Below, piece after piece: positions 10,101 through 18,390 of a DNA stretch of 64,000 nt; position 1 is the stretch's first letter; every line of letters starts with the position of its first letter. The stretch spans positions 5,365,501 to 5,429,500 of the forward strand of contig NZ_AP023360.1 in the NCBI RefSeq assembly GCF_018326265.1, read 5' to 3'. The notes beneath the pieces were generated by a model. It had not been told where the DNA came from, searched no databases, and worked only from the letters and a program-made list of their open reading frames with translations. Origin of the DNA: Catellatospora sp. IY07-71 (lineage in GTDB: Bacteria > Actinomycetota > Actinomycetes > Mycobacteriales > Micromonosporaceae). The position numbers and the translations under genes were made by a program.

Positions 10101-13100
10101 GCCGCGGTTGATGCCCAGGCCGCCGCCGATGCCGGTGAGGAAGAACGCCGGCGGGCCGCCGATCGGGCCGTTGAGCGCCCCGAACACGAAGAACGACGGG
10201 TTGCCCGCGTCGTCGGTGTAGCCGCCGAACACCGACAGGCCGTACACCCCGAACCGGCCCAGCAGCATGCCGACGTACGACACCGGGCCGGTGGCCGTGG
10301 CGCCGGGCGGCAGCGGATCGCGCGGCGGGCCGATCGTCTTGAGCATGCCGCCCGACAGCGACACCCCGGACAGGTCCGCCGACACGGCCAGGCCCATCAG
10401 GTCCGCGGCCCAGTGCGACAGGTCCAGCACGTCGCCGCCGAGCCAGGTCAGCGACAGCTGGTCCACCGCCGCGGTCAACCCGAAGATCGACACCCGGCCG
10501 TCGAACAGCAGCGAGATGCTGCGGACCTCGCCGTCGACCTCGACGCTGCCGAACCCGACCCGCTCCAGGTAGAGCGGCCCGAGCTGGCGCTGCACCAGGA
10601 TCCACCACGGTCCGGGCGGCGGCCCGGCCCGCAGCGACACCGCGAGGCTGTGCCCGGGCCGCTGCTGGATGGCCAGCGACGGCGAGAACGCCGGGCGGCT
10701 GCCCTGGCCGGCGGCGCCCGCGTCGGACAGGATGCCGTTGGCGACGCTGTTGCCGCCGCCGGACCCGCCGGGGGAGATCGCCAGCCCGGCCAGCTCCACC
10801 TGCACGCCGCCGCCGATCCCCGCGGGGGAGGCCTCGCCGTAGGCGTGCACGGCGATCGCGTCCAGGGACACCCCGCCCAGTGCCAGCAGCGGGCCGCTGG
10901 TCTTGGTGAAGCGCAGGCCCAGGCCCGAAACCGACACCGCCGGGACGATCTCCAGCGTCGCCGCCGACGTGCCCGCCAGCACGTACACGGTCAGGCCGGG
11001 GGCGACCTCGGCCTGCACCCACGACGCGTCGACCTCCAGCTCGACCTTGGTGTCGCCGTCGGCGATGGTGAACCGGCGTCCGGCGGCCAGCGAGACGTTC
11101 ACGCCCAGCGACCGGGTGCCGTCGTGGTCGCTGCCGGTGATCCCGACCGTGACCACGCCGTCGATGGTGAGGGTCAACCCCGGTCCGGCGGCGGCGTTCC
11201 ACACCAGCCGCTTGAGCCGGGCCAGCAGCGCGTCGGGCGCCAGCAGGTCCAGCGCCAGGCCCGGGTCGATCTGCGTCGAGCCGTCGGCGTCGGTGAACAC
11301 CACCCCGCGCAGGCAGGCGATCGCGCGCGGCGTCAGCACCGTACGCAGCTGCTGCACCGCGACCCCGCCGGCCAGCGACACCGCCTGCGCCAGCAGCCAC
11401 AGCGCCGCCTGCGCGGCGTCGCCGACACTCTCCCCGCCGGTCGACACCGTCACCGCGGCCAGGGTCGGCGCGCTCGCGTCCAGCGCCCACCGGACCTGCA
11501 CGCTGCGCGTCCCGGCGTCGTCCAGGGCCAGGCCCAGCCCGGCCAGGCGGCTGCCGCCCGCGGCCGAACCGGCGCGCACCAGCAGCAGCGGGCGCAGCGC
11601 GAACGGGCCCACGTCGGCGACGACCGGTCCGAGCCGGACCGCCACGTCCACCCCGGCGGCCGACAGGCGCAGCCGCTCCAGGACGAAATGCCCGACCCCG
11701 ACGATCGCGACGTCGGCACGCAGCTCGACCGCGGGCAGCGGCCCGCTCGCGTCGAGGACCAGGTGCACCGGCTGCCCGGTGCCGAAGCCCAGCGTCACCA
11801 CGTTGCCGGCCGGACCGGTGACGGTGACCAGGGTGTGCGCCGGGTCCAGCGCGGCGGCCAGGCTCGCCACCGCGCTGGTGATCAGCTGCGGCAGCCGGGC
11901 GGTCAGCGCCGCGGCCGGGTCGGCGGCGAACGCGCTGATCCGCGCGCCGGTGAACGCGGTGCCCTCGCGCAGGTCCAGGGCGCCGCCGAGGTCGTACACG
12001 GCCCGGCCGACGTCGCGCAGCACCGAGGCGGTGCCGTCGGTGCGGTGCCCGGCCAGGGCGTTGAGCACCGGCGGCAGCACCGTCTCGCCGATCGCCGACA
12101 GGGCCTGCCCGAGGCCGGGCCCGTCCGGGTACAGCGTCAGCGCCGCCGCCGGGGCCGGGCGCAGCAGCTCCAGCCGTACCCCCGGATCGACCGACAGCCG
12201 CAGCCCGCGCCCGTCGACGTCGACGCTGCCCGACACCACCGGCTGCGGCAGCCCGTCGCCGCCGACCAGCAGCCCGCCGGCCAGGTGCGCGGTCACCACC
12301 GTCGAGCCCGACACGGTCCGCAGCGCCACGTCCAGCAGCAGCCGCAACCGGTCGGACTCCACCCGGTAGGACACCGTCACCCCGTCGGCGATCGGCCACC
12401 CGGCCGCCGACCCGCGACCTGGCGCCACCAGCGGCGCCAGCGCGTCCAGCAGCGCGACCGCGCTCGCGGCCGGGCTGGTCCGCCACCCGGCGCTCGCCTG
12501 CCGCAGCCACCCGCCCGGGTCGGCCACCAGGCCCACCGGCACGACGACGTCGCGGCCACCGTACAGATCCGGGCCGGTCAGCAGACCGACCGCGTCCAGC
12601 GCCACGTCGAGGGCGGGGCGGGCCTCGGCCGACACCGCCGCGCGCAGCGCGGTCAGCACCGCCTGCCCGGTGACCGCGGGCACCAGCACCACGGCCAGGT
12701 CCCGCAGCCCGGCGGCGTCCGGCCCGGGCAGCAGCGCGACCGTGCGCGCCGCCGCGTTCGGCACCCCCCACTGCACCTCGACCGCGGCCGCCGGTGCCGT
12801 CCGGGCCACCAGCCGCAGCCCGCCGGTGTGCGGGTCGAGCTCGCCCAGCGACGCCGTCGCCGTCGCGCCCGCCGCGGTCATCGCGACGGTCGCCTCGATC
12901 ACCGGCAGGCCCGGCTCGGCCAGCCGCCAGCCGATGTTCAGGCCACCGATGGCCAGGTCGCCGCCGACCGTGGCCGGGCCGACCGTCCACGCCAGCGCGG
13001 CCCCGGTCCCGGTACACGCCGGTATCAGCTCCCGCAGGTGCGCGGCCAGTTCGGCGGGCGCGGCGGCGACCGCCGCCCGCACCGTCGCCGCGGTGTCGTG

Positions 13101-16100
13101 CAGCAGCCGGTCCAGGCCGTCGGGGTCCAGCCCGCCCGCGCGCATCACACCGAGCAGGCCCAGCAGCGCCCCCAGGTCCGCCGACGCGGCCCGCAGCCGG
13201 CCCAGCACCTCGCCGACCAGCACCCGCACCTCGGGCACGGCCCCGGTGAGCTGGTCGGCGGTGACGTCGAACGCCGCCCCGGCCGGGTCGGCGCGCACCA
13301 CCCACCGCTCCCGGTCGATGCCGAGCCCGCGCGCCTCGTGCAGCACCAGCTCCGCGTCCCCGGGGCGCCCGTCCAGCGGCACCTCGATCCGTGCCGACAT
13401 CCACCGCACCTCGGGGTCGCCGGCCGTGCCGGGCCCGCCGACCAGCCAGCCGTCGTGCACGCCCAGGTGCACGTCCACGATCACGCCGCGGACCAGCTGC
13501 GCCGACACGCCGCCGTCCGAGCGGCCGATGCGGCACAGCTCGACGGTCGCGCCGACCCCGACCAGCAGCCGGTCCAGGTCCAGGTCGATCACGGGCAGGT
13601 CCACCCCGACGTGCAGGGCGGTCACCGGCCCGGCGGCGAACTCGGCCGCCGCGGCGGCCTCCAGGCGGGCCGAGATGCCGTCGGCGACGTACGCGCCGAG
13701 CCCGTAGGCGAGCGTCTCGGCGTCGAGCGCGCCGAACACGGCCCGCACCGACAGTCCCGTGCGGCGCGTCTCGGCGGCGGCCGACGGCAGGTCGACCGGC
13801 CCGGCCGACCGCTCGATCAGCCCCGCGACCTGCATCCCGGCCGTCAGCTGGTGCGCGATCATGATCTCGGGCCAGCTCGGTGTCTCGGCCCGGCGCAGCC
13901 GCCCCAGCAGCCGCAGCGCGTCGCCGCCCAGCCCGGTCCGCAGGCTGTCCACGGCCACCGCCGACCAGGGCGTGCCGACCGTGATCACCTCGGTGACCGC
14001 CGTCAGCGTGGCGGCGGCCCGGATCGCGGCCGCGCCGCAGGCCCCGTACGCGACCACCGTCACCGGTGCCGTGCGCCCGGCCAGCACCGCGGCCAGGCGG
14101 GCCGCCTGCTCGCCGACGCCGCCGCGGTCCGGGCGGGCCATCGCGGCGGCCGTCGGGGTGGGCAGGCGCACGAACCAGGTGCCACCGCCGGTGGCCGGCA
14201 CGGTCGCCGGGTCGCCCGGGTCGGCGGCCGAGCGGTCGAACGCGCTGCCCGCGGGGCGGTCGGTGGTCCAGCTCGGCTCGCAACCCACGTGCAGCACGGC
14301 GGCGGGCAGGGACGCGGCGACCTCGCCGACGAGCAGGCCCGCGCCGCCGAAGGCGACTAGTTCGGCGTAGCCCAGTCCGGCCAGGACGGTGCCCGCGACC
14401 CCGTCGGGCAGCGCCGAGGGCATCCCGACCAGGCCGTCGGTGCCCGCCCAGCGGGCCGTCAGCAGCTCGAACCCGGTGGCCAGGGAGTCGCGGCCGACGA
14501 GCAGGTCGGCGACGTCGGGCAGGTTGTACGCCGCGTCGCGCAGCACCGCCACCACCGTCGCGGCATCCGGGGCCAGCCCCGCGGTGAGGTGCCCGATCGC
14601 CGGGGCGACCGCGGCCACCGGGGCGCACCCCGGATCCAGCCACACCGCCAGCCCCGGCGCCCTCGGCTCACCCGCGACGGGGCACCGGTACGGGCTGCGC
14701 GCGGTGCCGCTGCCGTACGGCGCGGTGATGCGCAGCCCCGACAGCAGCGCGGCCACCGGGCCGAGCGCGGCCCGGACCCGGCCGCAGTCGAGCACCAGGT
14801 CGGCCAGCCACGCCTCGACCGCCGCGCGCGGGTCGCCGCCCAGCAGCCCGCGCAGCGACAGGCGCGCGCCGGCGCCGTGCCAGCCCAGCAGCCCGACGAC
14901 CGCGTCCACGGCCGGGACCCGCAGCTCGGCCAGCAGCACGGCGAGCACCCGCTCGACGGCGTCCCAGTCCGGCGCCGGCAGGGTCAGCCGCCCCGCGTCG
15001 TCCAGGGTGGGCAGCGAGAACGGCACCCGCAGCCCCTGCCCGCGCTCCAGCACCACGGCCAGCCCGTCGGCGGCCAGCACGCCGCGCAGCCCGCGCCCGG
15101 CGGCCCAGCTCACCGTCGCGGCGATCCGCTCGGCCTCCAGGCTCAGCCCGGCCAGCCGCAGCCGGGCGGGCTGCCCGTCGGCGCGGGCCAGGCTCAGCGT
15201 GCCGTGCACCTGCCCGGCGAACACGACGGTGCGGGCGGCCAGGTCCAGCCGCAGCAGGCTCAGCCCGACCGTGGCGGCGGCCTCGAACTCGCCGAGCACC
15301 GGCGTGCGCACCGACCCGGCAAGGTCGGCCAGCAGCACGTCACCGGTGCGGCTCAGGCGCAGGTCGAGCCCGGCGGCCAGCCGCACCCGCCACGGGTCGG
15401 CCGCGGTGCCCGCGCCGGGCACGGCGGCGACGGCGGCTCCGGTGAGCAGGTGGCGCAGGTGGCCCAGCACGTCGGCGATCGCGGCCGGGGCGGCGGACAG
15501 GTCCCGCCAGTACCGCAGCACCTCGGCCAGCGGGTCGGCCAGCAGCCCGGTCACGTCCAGGCCGGTGACCCCGGCCGGCGGGTCCAGGCCCAGCAGCCGG
15601 TTGACCGCCGCGCCGAACGGGCCGAGTGCGGCGACGGCCGCGGCGATCGCGCCCTCGACGACGCTCTCGGCGGCCTCGACGGCGGCCTGCGGCGAGGACA
15701 GGTCCAGCAGCGGGTGGGTACGCCCACCGACGCGCACGTCCTGCAGGGTGAGCGTGAACGCGGGGCGGCCGGTGGCGTCCCGGCGCACCCCGGTGTGCAG
15801 GCTGCCGACGTGCGGGTCGGTGCCCGGCAGCAGCGCCGTGCCGCCCGCGTCGGCGCCGAATACCGCCTCCAGGCGTGCGTCGGGCAGCGCGGTCACCGCC
15901 CCGGTGCCGGTGTCGGCGCGCAGCACGTCGGCGGCCAGCCGCGCGCGTACCCCCGTCCGGGTCTGCAGGGCCAGCTCCACCCAGGGCACCAGGACCGGGT
16001 GCCCGCCGGTGCCGGGCTGCACCCGCACCCCGAGCGCGAACCGCGCGGGCCCGAACGCCTTGGTCACCGCCTGCCCGCCGCTGTCGACCGTGCCGTCGAT

Positions 16101-17024
16101 CAGCAGCGCGAGCTGGCCCAGCCAGGCCCGGCGCGCCGGTTCGGCGGCCAGCACCTGCTCCACCCAGCCGACCAGCGCGCTGATCCCGGCGGTGGGCAGC
16201 TCGGCCAGCGGCAGCGGCGGCAGGTCGTCGACCTGCCGCATCCCGGCCAGCCCGGCCACGGCCGCGAACGCCCGCAGCTCGGGGCGGCTGAGGTCCAGCG
16301 CCTCGGCCTGCGCCCGCACCAGACCCGCCACCAGCTCGAACACGTCGGAGCCGAGCTCGTCGAGGCTGTGCGCGTCCAGCGTGAACGTCCGGGGCGCCGG
16401 CGCGCCGGGCAGCTGCAGGTCGCGCAGCTCGACCGCGACCGACAGATCGTCCCCGGCGGCCGTGGGCACGCCGAGGGTCAGCGACAGGCCGCCCAGCGAC
16501 GCGGCCCCGGCCGCCGGGGCGGTGTCGGTGAACACCGCCTCGACCCCGACCGAGATCCGGCCGCCGGCCCGGCCGAGCAGCAGCCAGCCGGGCAGCGTGT
16601 CGTCGGCCGGGGCGTCGGCGTCGCCGCGGGCGAACCGGAAGATCGGCACGTGCACCCGGGTGGCGACCCGCGGCGTGCCGTCGCTGGTGTCGTGCTCCAG
16701 GCCCGCGCCGAGGTGGACGAACCCCTCGAGCTCCTCGACGACGGCGAAGACCGTCACGTGCGGGTCCGTCTCGGCGAACAGCGGCACCCAGGTCTGCCCG
16801 CCGCGCACCGCCCGGTCCGGCGGCCCGAGGACGCCGTCGACGAACCCGAGCAGCGCCCGGCGCTGGTCGTCGTCGGCGAGCAGGTCGCTCAGCCCGTGCG
16901 GGTTGCCGGACCCGCCGACCGGGTCGGTGAACCAGGACGCGTTCGCACCGCCGCCCGGTTCGACGATGCCCAGCGCCTTGGCCAGGTCGCCGAAGGAGCC
17001 GAGGGTGTCGGAGCTGACGGTCAC
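7146..17024 (-). CDS. Giant protein with DUF6603-like region, 3292 aa
   Basis: The start is the GTG at 17022-17024 (VTVSSDTLGSFGDLAKALGI), overlapping the upstream stop as GTGA. At 3292 residues it is the largest gene here. Residues 1-900 are repetitive beta/alpha segments (short Leu- and Gly-rich strands such as RISVGVEAVF). Around residues 910-1050 lies a segment resembling an alpha/beta hydrolase core without the nucleophile. Residues about 2100-2600 contain long Gly/aromatic beta strands (LYLERVGFGSVEVDGE, FFVFGALNGPIGG, FFLTGIGGGLGINRGL, WWKGPLSGQFVLTLGG) that I believe match the DUF6603 family. The C-terminal 700 residues are more soluble-looking. No signal peptide or hydrophobic membrane helix was found. 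The role is unknown; the repetitive strands suggest a scaffold or lipid/ligand-binding tube, but this is speculation. Confidence 0.85.
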   Translation of the reverse strand: MTVSSDTLGSFGDLAKALGIVEPGGGANASWFTDPVGGSGNPHGLSDLLADDDQRRALLGFVDGVLGPPDRAVRGGQTWVPLFAETDPHVTVFAVVEELEGFVHLGAGLEHDTSDGTPRVATRVHVPIFRFARGDADAPADDTLPGWLLLGRAGGRISVGVEAVFTDTAPAAGAASLGGLSLTLGVPTAAGDDLSVAVELRDLQLPGAPAPRTFTLDAHSLDELGSDVFELVAGLVRAQAEALDLSRPELRAFAAVAGLAGMRQVDDLPPLPLAELPTAGISALVGWVEQVLAAEPARRAWLGQLALLIDGTVDSGGQAVTKAFGPARFALGVRVQPGTGGHPVLVPWVELALQTRTGVRARLAADVLRADTGTGAVTALPDARLEAVFGADAGGTALLPGTDPHVGSLHTGVRRDATGRPAFTLTLQDVRVGGRTHPLLDLSSPQAAVEAAESVVEGAIAAAVAALGPFGAAVNRLLGLDPPAGVTGLDVTGLLADPLAEVLRYWRDLSAAPAAIADVLGHLRHLLTGAAVAAVPGAGTAADPWRVRLAAGLDLRLSRTGDVLLADLAGSVRTPVLGEFEAAATVGLSLLRLDLAARTVVFAGQVHGTLSLARADGQPARLRLAGLSLEAERIAATVSWAAGRGLRGVLAADGLAVVLERGQGLRVPFSLPTLDDAGRLTLPAPDWDAVERVLAVLLAELRVPAVDAVVGLLGWHGAGARLSLRGLLGGDPRAAVEAWLADLVLDCGRVRAALGPVAALLSGLRITAPYGSGTARSPYRCPVAGEPRAPGLAVWLDPGCAPVAAVAPAIGHLTAGLAPDAATVVAVLRDAAYNLPDVADLLVGRDSLATGFELLTARWAGTDGLVGMPSALPDGVAGTVLAGLGYAELVAFGGAGLLVGEVAASLPAAVLHVGCEPSWTTDRPAGSAFDRSAADPGDPATVPATGGGTWFVRLPTPTAAAMARPDRGGVGEQAARLAAVLAGRTAPVTVVAYGACGAAAIRAAATLTAVTEVITVGTPWSAVAVDSLRTGLGGDALRLLGRLRRAETPSWPEIMIAHQLTAGMQVAGLIERSAGPVDLPSAAAETRRTGLSVRAVFGALDAETLAYGLGAYVADGISARLEAAAAAEFAAGPVTALHVGVDLPVIDLDLDRLLVGVGATVELCRIGRSDGGVSAQLVRGVIVDVHLGVHDGWLVGGPGTAGDPEVRWMSARIEVPLDGRPGDAELVLHEARGLGIDRERWVVRADPAGAAFDVTADQLTGAVPEVRVLVGEVLGRLRAASADLGALLGLLGVMRAGGLDPDGLDRLLHDTAATVRAAVAAAPAELAAHLRELIPACTGTGAALAWTVGPATVGGDLAIGGLNIGWRLAEPGLPVIEATVAMTAAGATATASLGELDPHTGGLRLVARTAPAAAVEVQWGVPNAAARTVALLPGPDAAGLRDLAVVLVPAVTGQAVLTALRAAVSAEARPALDVALDAVGLLTGPDLYGGRDVVVPVGLVADPGGWLRQASAGWRTSPAASAVALLDALAPLVAPGRGSAAGWPIADGVTVSYRVESDRLRLLLDVALRTVSGSTVVTAHLAGGLLVGGDGLPQPVVSGSVDVDGRGLRLSVDPGVRLELLRPAPAAALTLYPDGPGLGQALSAIGETVLPPVLNALAGHRTDGTASVLRDVGRAVYDLGGALDLREGTAFTGARISAFAADPAAALTARLPQLITSAVASLAAALDPAHTLVTVTGPAGNVVTLGFGTGQPVHLVLDASGPLPAVELRADVAIVGVGHFVLERLRLSAAGVDVAVRLGPVVADVGPFALRPLLLVRAGSAAGGSRLAGLGLALDDAGTRSVQVRWALDASAPTLAAVTVSTGGESVGDAAQAALWLLAQAVSLAGGVAVQQLRTVLTPRAIACLRGVVFTDADGSTQIDPGLALDLLAPDALLARLKRLVWNAAAGPGLTLTIDGVVTVGITGSDHDGTRSLGVNVSLAAGRRFTIADGDTKVELEVDASWVQAEVAPGLTVYVLAGTSAATLEIVPAVSVSGLGLRFTKTSGPLLALGGVSLDAIAVHAYGEASPAGIGGGVQVELAGLAISPGGSGGGNSVANGILSDAGAAGQGSRPAFSPSLAIQQRPGHSLAVSLRAGPPPGPWWILVQRQLGPLYLERVGFGSVEVDGEVRSISLLFDGRVSIFGLTAAVDQLSLTWLGGDVLDLSHWAADLMGLAVSADLSGVSLSGGMLKTIGPPRDPLPPGATATGPVSYVGMLLGRFGVYGLSVFGGYTDDAGNPSFFVFGALNGPIGGPPAFFLTGIGGGLGINRGLRIPDDVARFAEFPFIQALDPAARPPADPMAELRRLTDYFPAQRGNFWFAAGISFNSFSLVDGIAVVAVSFGDGLEINLMGLARMALPRPQAPLVSIELGLLARFSTREGLFIIRAALTDNSWLLYPEVRLTGGFAFATWWKGPLSGQFVLTLGGYHPDFHRDGYPDVPRLGLMWRISDAIVIKGGVYFALTSEALMAGVDVEVSADFGWAWARIAFGAHGIVYFDPFWFEVMAYARISAGIEIDTWLGTISFSISLGARIKVWGPDFSGEATLEVGPCSFTVGFGSERRVEPRTLAWSEFVAKYLEDAGGGRARALSAITGQGSLPAATGGDRAAPTPDGSSERPFEVYAEFELTFVTTIPMSAIDVGLASGPVPVPVTRSDGAVVPLGLKPMKAADLSSVLAVRLEQRTAGGWAPLPAPLRQIGANLAAPAPTERGSSYTRDAYPIGAWGQPELSGLDAAPLPQGDVINAGNQVRLVAEAVSMHRGPEIDYYRVEASRRPLPLQAGGPTRATLLSDAASVTSPAVTGVAQALEAAQAQLFGAPAPTAAGLLPTGARSALARASYRGEVAAPPLFGTLADGLAAANGTDATAARVAPPAGPAVRIDRAPVVAGYLTAGAGAAARAAATTVADRTLPRRTAPTLDAARVRLATQLPVELHLAAAPAVTRDGTLAAVEVPRTVVPGTARSYRYGTSSLSRLVGGLTSAAPAAAHNELRRAAPAPAGQLLGSGDVVVLTFPDASTATGGGVLTVDGRARITVLNGGGDVLADVDAHGPVPVAATAALIAVQADGTTAVAEGLAGWHARSRICALGAHAALAAGCVLTSDGLPNGRGMRWSTAADLLDGAASSLTRFPGPVRTVAVVVEAAAADRLDGLALELTGARRARDGRGQTPPTVIHNGGQSVLLYPVEPAQGPVGVRVRAGGDWQVTGVLGGERDPAAVAAILVRQGLVAATARLLTPGGDGCRVTWTALDQQQEVPYDRR

Positions 17025-17668
17025 CGGTGGCCTCGCTTCACGGGTTCGGGCGCGCGGTGGCGGGCCATCGGCTGCAGCAGCAGCACGTCGCGGGCCGCGC
17101 CGATCGCCCCGGGGACCAGCGGGTCGCCCGCGGTGTCGGCGCCGGTCGCCGCGCACAGCGACTGCGCCAGGTGCACCAGCGCCTCCCACGCGAACGCGGT
17201 GATCGCCTCGCCCCACCCGGCCACCACGACCGCCGGGCCGCTCGGGCGGGCCAGCGTGGACATCACCAGGCCGGCGGGGGCCTTCTCGCTGCCCACGGCG
17301 AACGGGACCCCGACCACGGCGCCCTTGCGCAGCTGGTCGCAGGCGACCGGCACCCCGACGGTCACCACACCGGACTCGCAGGTCAGCTCCAGGGCACCGG
17401 TACGCACCAGCAGCTCGCTGACCCCGGCGGTCCACACCACGTCGCCGGAGCCCTTCGCGGGCACGTCGGCCACCACCCGCGCGGTCTGGCGCAGCAGCCG
17501 CTGCGCGTCGCCGACGGGCACCCGCAGTTGCCGGGGCGAGGGCCGGCCCGCGACCAGGTAGACGCCGCGGTCCAGCGCGTGGAACCAGTCGGTGTGCGCC
17601 ATCGCGACCCCGAGGACCTGTGCCCCCACCTGGTCGGGATGGTGCTGCGGCCGTTCGGCCTCCGTCAT
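17021..17668 (-). CDS. Hypothetical protein, 215 aa; first gene of the giant operon
   Basis: The product begins MTEAERPQHHPDQVGAQVLG and ends APEPVKRGHR, with the TGA overlapping the GTG of the 3292-aa gene. It is alanine/valine-rich with alternating hydrophobic strands (LRVPVGDAQRLLRQTARVVADVP, LELTCESGVVTVGVPVACDQL) and no signal peptide. As the first gene in a long coupled operon it is presumably expressed from the divergent intergenic region at 17669-17843. I do not recognise a family. The size, the lack of membrane segments and the shared coupling suggest a small accessory subunit for the larger products downstream. Confidence 0.8.
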   Translation of the reverse strand: MTEAERPQHHPDQVGAQVLGVAMAHTDWFHALDRGVYLVAGRPSPRQLRVPVGDAQRLLRQTARVVADVPAKGSGDVVWTAGVSELLVRTGALELTCESGVVTVGVPVACDQLRKGAVVGVPFAVGSEKAPAGLVMSTLARPSGPAVVVAGWGEAITAFAWEALVHLAQSLCAATGADTAGDPLVPGAIGAARDVLLLQPMARHRAPEPVKRGHR

Positions 17669-17843
17669 GACGACTCGACCCCCTGCCCCGTAGCGGTCGG
17701 ACCGATGCCCCGTCCATGTTCGACGACGTATCGACGCAGGGAAAGAGCCGAATAGACCTTCGGGTGTCTGCTACTTGTCAGCGTCACTGTCGCGGGGGAC
17801 GGCTACCCTGCTCCTGCTGTCACCGACCCGAGGGAGCCCCTTG
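17669..17843. promoter_or_regulatory. Divergent intergenic region between the giant operon and a small membrane gene
   Basis: This 175-base stretch separates the minus-strand operon from a plus-strand gene, so it must hold promoters for both. It includes a lower-GC stretch at 17725-17790 (cgacgtatcgacgcag to ctacttgtcagcg). I see no clear palindromic operator. The ribosome binding site AGGGAG of the plus-strand gene is at 17831-17836. Confidence 0.45.
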
Positions 17844-18077
17844 ATGGCGCGTATCCGCATGTGGCTGGAGGGTGTGCTCGCCGCGGTCGCCGCGGGGCTC
17901 GCCGTGCTGACGCTGTTCATCCCCGACTGGATCGAACGCTTCTTCGAGGCCAAGCCGGACAGCGGCGAGGGCGAGGCGGAGTGGCTGGTCTCGGCCGGGT
18001 TCGCCGCCGCGGCGGTGCTGCTGGCGCTGCTGGCGCGCCGCGACTGGCGCCGCCTGCACGCCGCGACCGAGCACTGA
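17844..18077 (+). CDS. Small two-helix membrane protein, 77 aa
   Basis: The ATG at 17844 is chosen over an upstream in-frame ATG because AGGGAG lies eight bases before it and the protein then opens directly with MARIRMWLEGVLAAVAAGLA. Two hydrophobic helices are visible (about residues 8-24 and 46-64) separated by a charged loop (DWIERFFEAKPDSGEGEAEW) and followed by a basic tail RRDWRRLHAATEH. Proteins of this layout are common in actinomycetes as unannotated inner-membrane proteins; some are mislabelled ABC permeases. It is monocistronic, followed eleven bases later by a strong hairpin. No function can be given. Confidence 0.75.
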   Translation: MARIRMWLEGVLAAVAAGLAVLTLFIPDWIERFFEAKPDSGEGEAEWLVSAGFAAAAVLLALLARRDWRRLHAATEH

Positions 18078-18087
18078 CGACTCGCCG

Positions 18088-18117
18088 AGGTGGTGGACCT
18101 GGGCAGGTCCACCACCT
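18088..18117. terminator. Hairpin, 14-bp perfect stem
   Basis: AGGTGGTGGACCTG is followed two bases later by its exact reverse complement. It begins eleven bases after the stop of the 77-aa gene. No T-tract follows, as is usual for actinomycete terminators. Confidence 0.65.
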
Positions 18118-18390
18118 GGGCCTGCGCTACGGCAGCCGGGTGCGGGGCGATGTCGAACATCCACTAACCGGACGGCTTGTACACCCCGCCACGACGGCGG
18201 CTCAGCGCGTCCCGCCGAACAGACAACCGCCCCGGCCTCAACGGCGCCGCAGAGTACTCGAAAGTCCTTTCCATCGATTTGCTCATCAAATGCTCATCCG
18301 TTCGCGGCAACCTCGTACCTGACCGCTGCCGGACCTTCCGGCAGGGTGCGAAGCCCCGGCTCCGGCTGGCGGCGCTCACGAGGAGGACGA
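18118..18390. other. Intergenic region upstream of the SDR gene
   Basis: About 270 bases without a convincing gene. It contains the direct repeat GCTCATC-AAAT-GCTCATC near 18281-18298, within a locally AT-richer stretch, which could be a regulator site or part of the promoter for the SDR gene. The ribosome binding site AGGAGG is at 18381-18386. Confidence 0.4.

Noticed and set aside
7140-14360. A 2406-aa open frame on the plus strand opposite the giant gene
   Set aside because: It is a shadow of the minus-strand gene: its protein is a Gln/Arg/Gly/Pro-rich low-complexity string with no motif, and the GC-rich codon position fits only the minus frame.
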